Origin: a bacterium
Lineage (GTDB): Bacteria; Bacillota; Bacilli; Lactobacillales; Streptococcaceae
NCBI GenBank assembly: GCA_905221295.1
Contig: CAJNCP010000007.1
Coordinates: 13,646-77,645 of the forward strand
Length of the DNA: 64,000 nt
Direction: 5' to 3'
Shown here: positions 58,654 through 64,000 of the stretch, one piece after another
Numbering within the stretch: position 1 is the stretch's first letter
Layout: the number at the start of each line of letters is the position of its first letter
The notes under the pieces: generated by a model
The model's database searches: none
Told to the model about the DNA's origin: nothing
The model's input: the letters and a program-made list of their open reading frames with translations, nothing else
Made by a program: the position numbers and the translations under genes

Positions 58654-59169
58654 CTAAATTTCTACCTCACACTCAATTACTTGGCAAAAATCAATCTTCT
58701 CGTCTGGTACAAATTGGCGCATGAGCATTCGATGAGCGACAACTAGCACTGTCTGGTAGTCTCGGTACTTTATCATAGTTTCCAAAAAACGCGCCTTCAT
58801 CTCTTCAGCTGTCTCATACTGAATAGGACTATTAGGAAGCAACTCCCCATTGTTTTCTAAAAACAGAGTACGTGCTTTTTCAAAGTTCTCTATACCTGTT
58901 TCATAGACCTGCCATTCATGCAATAAGGGTTCTACTCTCAAAGGAAGGCCAGTAGCACAAGTAAGATAAGAAGCCGTTTCTAATGCTCGCGTCACTGCAG
59001 AAGACACCAGTATATCAGCTGAGCCAAGCAAAGGATTTTGCCAAAGTTCCTGAGCTTGTCGCCTTCCTTTCTCAGACAAAGGAGCCAAATCTAATCCAAA
59101 GCCAGCGTAGGAACACTCCTCTAACTCACGGTAGTCTGGCTCTCCATGACGTATAAAGATAATCTTCAT
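58654..59169 (-). CDS. Histidine phosphatase (phosphoglycerate mutase-like) family protein
   Basis: A 171-residue protein starting [16 protein letters not shown], with the phosphorylated His in RHGEP. Further family features are [11 protein letters not shown] near 62 and VVAHRMLMR near 145. The ATG follows the dut stop by 1 base and is likely coupled to it. The substrate is unknown. It precedes radA by about 14-37 bases depending on the radA start. Confidence 0.88.
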   Translation of the reverse strand: MKIIFIRHGEPDYRELEECSYAGFGLDLAPLSEKGRRQAQELWQNPLLGSADILVSSAVTRALETASYLTCATGLPLRVEPLLHEWQVYETGIENFEKARTLFLENNGELLPNSPIQYETAEEMKARFLETMIKYRDYQTVLVVAHRMLMRQFVPDEKIDFCQVIECEVEI

Positions 59170-59170
59170 C

Positions 59171-59614
59171 TTAGTGCCCTGTTGATCCAAATCCACCTGT
59201 CCGAACCCCGTCTGCCTCATCTCCGTCTGCAATTAAGAAAGGCGCAAAGACAGCCTGAACCACACGTTCCCCAACTTCGAGAACCACTTCCTGGTCCGTA
59301 ATATTTTTCATCTGAGCAAAGATATGTCCCTCATTCCCGGGATTGCCATAATAATCCCCATCAATAACACCAACCGAGTTGATTAAGACTAAACCCTTCT
59401 TGCGAGGGTTTGAAGAGCGATCATAAAGGTAGAGGACCTCAGTTGGTTGCATATAAGCCTTAACTCCTGTCGGAACTAAGACAATCTCTCCTGGCGCGAT
59501 CACCGTACGCACGGCAACCTTTAAATCATAGCCAGCTGCATGCGCTGTCTCTCGCTTAGGCAACAAATTTTCATCTGTAAAACTCGAAACCAATTCAAAA
59601 CCACGAATTTTCAT
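59171..59614 (-). CDS. dut: dUTP pyrophosphatase
   Basis: A 147-residue trimeric dUTPase keeping uracil out of DNA. Motifs: AAGYDLKVA near residue 27, DRSSNPRKKGLVLINSVGVIDGDYYGNPGNE near 66-97, and the C-terminal arm RTGGFGSTGH. First gene of the dut-phosphatase-radA operon, with a com-box 48 bases upstream of its ATG, which fits late-competence induction. Confidence 0.96.
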   Translation of the reverse strand: MKIRGFELVSSFTDENLLPKRETAHAAGYDLKVAVRTVIAPGEIVLVPTGVKAYMQPTEVLYLYDRSSNPRKKGLVLINSVGVIDGDYYGNPGNEGHIFAQMKNITDQEVVLEVGERVVQAVFAPFLIADGDEADGVRTGGFGSTGH

Positions 59615-59662
59615 ATTTTTCTCTTTTCTATTATCATTTATTCTAGGCTATTTTATCTTATT

Positions 59663-59670
59663 TATTCGAA
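59663..59670 (-). promoter_or_regulatory. Com-box of dut-radA
   Basis: The minus strand reads TTCGAATA preceded by TTTTTTCGTGCTTTT. This octamer equals com-box 2 of the micropeptide array. The T-rich element is also the T-run of the SRP RNA terminator. Confidence 0.75.
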
Positions 59671-59680
59671 AAAAGCACGA

Positions 59681-59759
59681 AAAAAGAGCACACAATTCAC
59701 ATCGCTTAGGGCTGCTGGATTCCTCCCCTGACCCGCTTCACGCAGAACTGTTGCTCCAC
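59681..59759 (-). ncRNA. ffs: Small signal recognition particle RNA (4.5S type)
   Basis: The minus strand carries GGTCAGGGGAGGAA-TCCAGCAGCC (59709-59733 region), the invariant helix-8 core that binds Ffh. Flanking arms pair: GAGCA/TGCTC and ACAGTTC/GAATTGT. It ends in GTGTGCTCTTTTTT, a terminator. The promoter TGGTATAAT (-10 at 59765-59770) fits a start near 59759. About 79 bases, the short bacterial SRP RNA form. Confidence 0.92.
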
Positions 59760-59799
59760 TATTTATTATACCACATTCCCCTCTGTTTTTAAAGAGAAA

Positions 59800-60267
59800 T
59801 TATTTTTTCCGTCGATTTCGGAAAAAGTCTTGCATAATAGCTACACATTCATCTTCCAAAATTCCCGTTTCGACCTCTACACGGTGATTAAGACGCTCAT
59901 CTGTCAAAATATCGTACAAACTCCCAGCAGCACCAAATTTCTGGTTTTTAGCCCCGTAGACTACGTTTGGAATACGTGCAAGCCCAATCGCCCCACTACA
60001 CATCACACAAGGCTCAATGGTCACAAAAAGCGTACAATCCAGCAAACGCCAACTTTCTTCAATCGCGTTCGCATTCTCTATGGCCATGATTTCCGCATGC
60101 ATCACTGCCCGTTGCAACTCCTCGCGCGCATTATGCCCCCTACCAATAATCTCTCCATCCTTGACAATTACACAACCAATTGGAATTTCATCGTGTTCCA
60201 GAGCAATTTCTGCCTCTCTCAAAGCCTCTCTCATAAAAGCTTCTTTTTCTTCAACTGTATAATCCAT
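59800..60267 (-). CDS. tadA: tRNA-specific adenosine deaminase
   Basis: A 155-residue zinc deaminase making inosine at the wobble base of tRNA-Arg(ACG). Zinc and catalytic residues: HAEIMAIE near residue 54 and PCVMCSGAI near 84. The ATG at 60267 gives the standard MDYTVEEKEAFMREAL start and length; 35 upstream in-frame codons are ignored. It lies upstream of the SRP RNA gene. Confidence 0.96.
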   Translation of the reverse strand: MDYTVEEKEAFMREALREAEIALEHDEIPIGCVIVKDGEIIGRGHNAREELQRAVMHAEIMAIENANAIEESWRLLDCTLFVTIEPCVMCSGAIGLARIPNVVYGAKNQKFGAAGSLYDILTDERLNHRVEVETGILEDECVAIMQDFFRNRRKK

Positions 60268-60532
60268 AGTTTCTCTCTTTTCCTGCTTATCAATTCTATC
60301 ATTATAGCATGTTTTCCTAGACAAAAAAAGAGCTCTATAATATTTACACTGACTAACTTTAGATAGTATCAAATCGCTGGACTGTAGAAATAATGTTTTA
60401 AAAAGAGTATAATATTAACAAAATTGATAGAAAATCAGAAATCATGAACTTAAAATAATGGAGATAACTGACATAGAAAGTTCAAGAGATGAATATACTG
60501 AAATTTATACAATAAACAATATGAAAGAGTAA

Positions 60533-61078
60533 ATGATGAAATTAGAGTTATTACTGGATAAACCAAAATTTACCTTAATGTTTCCATATAAAAATCAATT
60601 TAATAGAGCAGGGGGACCATTCATGATATCTTTATCTGTTATGATTCTCTGGATTCTAAAGCATCTGATAGCTTATAATACTGATTTTACAGACAAGATT
60701 ATTATAGCAATTGTACTGATTTATGTTCCACTTTTTCTATGGTTTATGGGGTATTATCTCTTCATAAATGGAGTAAAATTAGAAGTTCATAAAAACAATA
60801 CTATTCAGTATTATACCTATAGTAGCAGAGGCCTCAGCGTATTACATTATCAATTTAAACTTCAAGATATCGAACAAATAACCATTAAAAAGCGTCCCTT
60901 TAATTGTGCAAAGTTAACCATGAAAATTAGAAATCCTATTTTTTTAGAAGGATATGAGAAAAATCTAAATAAGCTAATAAGTGTCAGTATCATCACAGAT
61001 AAACTGAAAGCTGATGTTTTTATGCACGAAATGAACCAAATTCAAAATGACAAATCAGGAAACCAAGTTATCAAATAA
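60533..61078 (+). CDS. AT-rich membrane protein, unknown
   Basis: A 181-residue protein with two adjacent hydrophobic helices (about residues 28-46 and 55-78), then a mostly beta C-terminal domain (KLEVHKNNTIQYYTYSS onward) that resembles a bacterial PH-like fold. It is AT-rich, plus-strand among minus-strand core genes, and has only a weak site (AAAGAG) before ATGATG. Probably acquired. Function unknown. Confidence 0.6.
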   Translation: MMKLELLLDKPKFTLMFPYKNQFNRAGGPFMISLSVMILWILKHLIAYNTDFTDKIIIAIVLIYVPLFLWFMGYYLFINGVKLEVHKNNTIQYYTYSSRGLSVLHYQFKLQDIEQITIKKRPFNCAKLTMKIRNPIFLEGYEKNLNKLISVSIITDKLKADVFMHEMNQIQNDKSGNQVIK

Positions 61079-61141
61079 GCTAATTTACAAAAAATTTAAT
61101 TTTATCTAACTTATAAATTCTAAAGAAAATAGTTCACTGAA

Positions 61142-61174
61142 GAGGCTGGGATCAAAAATCCCAACCTCATTTTT
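61142..61174 (+). terminator. Terminator after the 60533-61078 gene
   Basis: GAGG-ct-GGGAT with ATCCC-aa-CCTC is a stem with a symmetric internal mismatch, followed by ATTTTTG. The next 240 bases (61175-61413) show no gene or clear element. Confidence 0.65.
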
Positions 61175-61413
61175 GCTTAGTTGTACACCTATAATTTATT
61201 AGCAGATTAAACTGTTTGTTGGTATTTTAAAATTCAAAAGCTCCTTTGAACAAAACTTCCTTTCTATATCCACAACCTTAACCAATCTACCGAATTGTTG
61301 AAACCATAAAGTTCTAGGTCTATCAAATTAAGACTTGGTCTACAGATTTCTGTCCCACTGTTTTTTTCTTTATCTTAAAAAGTCAAGTAGAAGCCTGTAT
61401 AGGACTTATGAAC

Positions 61414-61513
61414 TAAAAAAGCCACCCAATGGGGTGACTTAATAGGGAGATTATTATGAAAAAGAAAAGTTTAGGATATTTGTTACAACAAGTTAGGAGG
61501 TCTTCTTGTAACT
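61414..61513 (-). ncRNA. csRNA-type small RNA (cia-dependent)
   Basis: On the minus strand GTTACAA and TTGTAAC (61506-61512, 61482-61488) enclose AAGACCTCCTAACTT, an anti-Shine-Dalgarno CCTCCT in the loop, as in pneumococcal csRNAs. The transcript ends at GTCACCC-catt-GGGTGGC followed by TTTTTT. Length is about 100 bases. A perfect CiaR repeat precedes it. Known csRNAs repress comC and other genes; the target here is inferred. Confidence 0.85.
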
Positions 61514-61519
61514 GTCTAT

Positions 61520-61552
61520 AGTATACCCGACTTCTCTTAAACTAATCTTAAA
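61520..61552 (-). promoter_or_regulatory. CiaR-controlled promoter
   Basis: TTTAAG-ATTAG-TTTAAG on the minus strand is the exact CiaR direct repeat (TTTAAG-N5-TTTAAG); 10 bases later comes -10 TATACT. It lies just downstream of the purA stop. Confidence 0.9.
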
Positions 61553-61558
61553 AATTTC

Positions 61559-62910
<1,352 letters not shown>

Positions 62911-62928
62911 AATTATATCTTACAATTT

Positions 62929-62957
62929 ATTATAAGAAAAAAACACTATTTTATCAA
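62929..62957 (-). promoter_or_regulatory. SigA promoter of purA
   Basis: TTGATA and TATAAT on the minus strand are separated by 17 bases. The leader to the ATG is about 75 bases. Confidence 0.75.
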
Positions 62958-63089
62958 GAAGAAACACTAGAAAAGATTTGGAATTTCTGTAAATTATAAA
63001 AATCAAAACCTTATATTTTAAATAAAATCCTTAAATTCACAAATTAAATGCTCATTATTGTTCGTGAAAAATGATATATATGACCCTTA

Positions 63090-63323
63090 CTAGTTTAGGA
63101 TAGCACCCTCTAGCAAGAATTTATCTAGATACAGACGATAGGCCGTCTGGAAATGATATAGACAAAACTCTTTATCGCTTTTAATTCTAAATCTTATTAG
63201 GTAATAAAGTAAAAAACGAAGATGAAGTGATTCCCATTCAGCACAACTCTGACCTAAAGAAGCATAATCTTGTTCAATTACTTTCAAAAAGCCAAATGCT
63301 CGATTATAAAATTTTTGAAGCAT
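63090..63323 (-). CDS. comW: Competence-specific SigX activator ComW
   Basis: A 77-residue protein that stabilises and activates SigX during competence. It shares with pneumococcal ComW, as I remember it, the start MLQK, the core FLLYYLIRF (FLIYYLVRY) and HFQTAYRLYLDK (HYRVAYRLYLEK). It is clearly diverged elsewhere. Its place next to purA and the rRNA operon is the same. AAAGGGA lies upstream. No clear ComE box is seen, though an early-competence promoter is expected. Confidence 0.88.
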   Translation of the reverse strand: MLQKFYNRAFGFLKVIEQDYASLGQSCAEWESLHLRFLLYYLIRFRIKSDKEFCLYHFQTAYRLYLDKFLLEGAILN

Positions 63324-63490
63324 ATAAAATATCCCTTTCTTATTATTAATACTAGTCTAACAGAAATAAGAACTAAAAAAGCTTCAAATCCTATAAGAGT
63401 AGAATTTAAAGCTAAACGAACTAAAAATAAAATATTAAAGCATTTATAGAACCAAAAATTAAGTTTTGAATTTTGAGAAGTTTCCTTCAT
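63284..63490 (-). CDS. Possible small membrane protein overlapping the start of comW
   Basis: A 68-residue frame, hydrophobic in the middle (FNILFLVRLALNSTLIGFEAFLVLISVRLVLII), overlapping comW by 40 bases. It lacks a good ribosome binding site. It might simply be the AT-rich comW leader read in frame. Listed because its hydrophobic pattern is unusually regular. Confidence 0.25.
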   Translation of the reverse strand: MKETSQNSKLNFWFYKCFNILFLVRLALNSTLIGFEAFLVLISVRLVLIIRKGYFICFKNFIIEHLAF

Positions 63491-63552
63491 TTATAAGATC
63501 ATAACCACTCGTCTAAGGAATAGTTTGCACTAGGAAATATAAGGTCAAATTA

Positions 63553-63660
63553 TCAGCCAGTACCTACAGACGATGACTTTTCGTCAATACTTAGAGCTAA
63601 ACTTAATGTGATACTTACAGTGCCACTTTGTTTTTGATAACTATGAGCCTTTTGTACCAT
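63553..63660 (-). CDS. Small 35-residue peptide upstream of comW
   Basis: MVQKAHSYQKQSGTV followed by SITLSLALSIDEKSSSVGTG. AAAGGAG lies 5 bases before the ATG at 63660, the best initiation region in this stretch. There is no GG leader or clear signal peptide. The SITLSLALSI centre is amphipathic-beta or weakly hydrophobic. Unknown; it could be a peptide signal, a small regulator or a fragment. Confidence 0.5.
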   Translation of the reverse strand: MVQKAHSYQKQSGTVSITLSLALSIDEKSSSVGTG

Positions 63661-63812
63661 GGTTTCTCCTTTTACTCTAAAATTAGCTTGAAGACCTTTA
63701 TTGTATAGCATTTGGATTTTTCTTTGTATAACAAACAACACACTCTCTCATAGCAGGTAGTTTATTTATCTCACTCCGTTAGGTGAGAAATGGACTAATA
63801 GTCACATAAGAA

Positions 63813-63838
63813 AAAAGAACACCGACCGGTGTTCTTTT
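63813..63838. terminator. Terminator of the rRNA-tRNA operon
   Basis: AAAAGAACACCG-ac-CGGTGTTCTTTT is a perfect 12-bp stem with a T-run on the minus strand, 8 bases after tRNA-Asn. Confidence 0.9.
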
Positions 63839-63845
63839 AATTTGA

Positions 63846-63919
63846 CTCCGCCAGTAGGACTCGAACCTACGACATCATGATTAACAGTCATGCGCTACTA
63901 CCAACTGAGCTATGGCGGA
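63846..63919 (-). tRNA. tRNA-Asn (anticodon GTT)
   Basis: 74 bases on the minus strand: acceptor TCCGCCA/TGGCGGA, D-arm with AGCTCAGTTGGTAG, anticodon loop CTGTTAATC (GTT), T-arm GGTTCGAGTCC. CCA is not encoded. It follows 5S rRNA by about 5 bases. Confidence 0.96.
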
Positions 63920-63924
63920 TAAAA

Positions 63925-64000
63925 GCTAAGCGACTTCCATATCTCACAGGGGGCAACCCCCAACTACTTCCGGCGTTCTAGGGCTTAACTACTGTGTTCG
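63925..64000 (-). rRNA. rrf: 5S ribosomal RNA, 3' part (runs off the right edge)
   Basis: The minus strand reads CGAACACAGTAGTTAAGCCC at the edge and ends GTGAGATATGGAAGTCGCT then TAGC, a streptococcal 5S 3' half. The rest of the operon (23S, 16S) should lie to the right. Confidence 0.93.

Noticed and set aside
61456..61521. Plus-strand 21-codon ORF MKKKSLGYLLQQ with GGGAG upstream
   Set aside because: It is the antisense of the csRNA; its AGGAGG is the complement of the anti-Shine-Dalgarno loop and its flanking repeat is the csRNA stem.

Overview
The window is chromosomal DNA of a Streptococcus of the mitis group (S. mitis / S. oralis / S. pneumoniae type). The basis is gene content and order recalled from pneumococcus: StrH and BgaC, the purC-purL-purF-purM-purN-purH / purD-purE-purK-purB cluster, ComA/ComB, ComW, a RUP-type MITE, a CiaR-driven csRNA and SigX com-boxes. 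ComW is clearly diverged from the pneumococcal protein as I remember it, so a non-pneumococcal member is more likely. No database search was possible. Most genes lie on the minus strand.

Layout. 1-8.7 kb is a conserved housekeeping block: the start of aspS, a small regulator/ABC-transporter/PspC membrane operon, hisS, a DUF59 protein, ilvD with a perfect CodY box, and rpmF-rpmG. 8.9-16.8 kb is accessory: a glyoxalase-family gene, then a plus-strand run of unfamiliar membrane and lipoprotein genes. These include an exact 715-bp tandem gene duplication with a truncated third copy, and two DUF3592-type paralogues of which one carries a compensated frameshift. A CsoR/CstR-type regulator and a PrdX-like deacylase follow. 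16.9-30.4 kb is a host-glycan unit: galM, lacD, agaS, a mannose-family PTS, bgaC, a GntR regulator and the surface hexosaminidase strH. Good cre sites lie at the bgaC and strH promoters. 30.4-45.1 kb is purine biosynthesis in two transcription units; a structured, pseudoknot-capable segment lies between purD and purE.

45.2-50.6 kb holds comB and comA (candidate ComE box), a two-peptide double-glycine bacteriocin cluster, and a tandem array of about 123-bp modules between that cluster and acpP. Each module has a SigX-type com-box; the first two also have a strong ribosome binding site, a 16-codon ORF (MYMPILYPWYIKWFLK or MYLPILLPWFIKWYLK) and a hairpin. The third module is degenerate. This array is the best candidate for an undescribed system: late-competence micropeptides next to the ComAB exporter.

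50.6-61.1 kb returns to core genes: acpP-plsX-recO-aminotransferase, a YeiH-type membrane protein, a CoA-binding protein, prs, carbonic anhydrase, radA, a histidine phosphatase, dut (with a com-box), the small SRP RNA, tadA and one unknown membrane gene. 61.1-64.0 kb has a csRNA under a perfect CiaR box, purA with a hairpin leader, comW and two very small genes beside it, tRNA-Asn and the 3' end of a 5S rRNA gene, i.e. the tail of an rRNA operon.

The parts connect. Competence appears as ComAB, ComW, dut/radA, a csRNA of the type that controls comC, the bacteriocin pair and the micropeptide array. Surface glycan trimming by StrH and BgaC supplies N-acetyl-hexosamine and galactose to the PTS, AgaS, LacD and GalM. 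Prs supplies PRPP to the pur genes.
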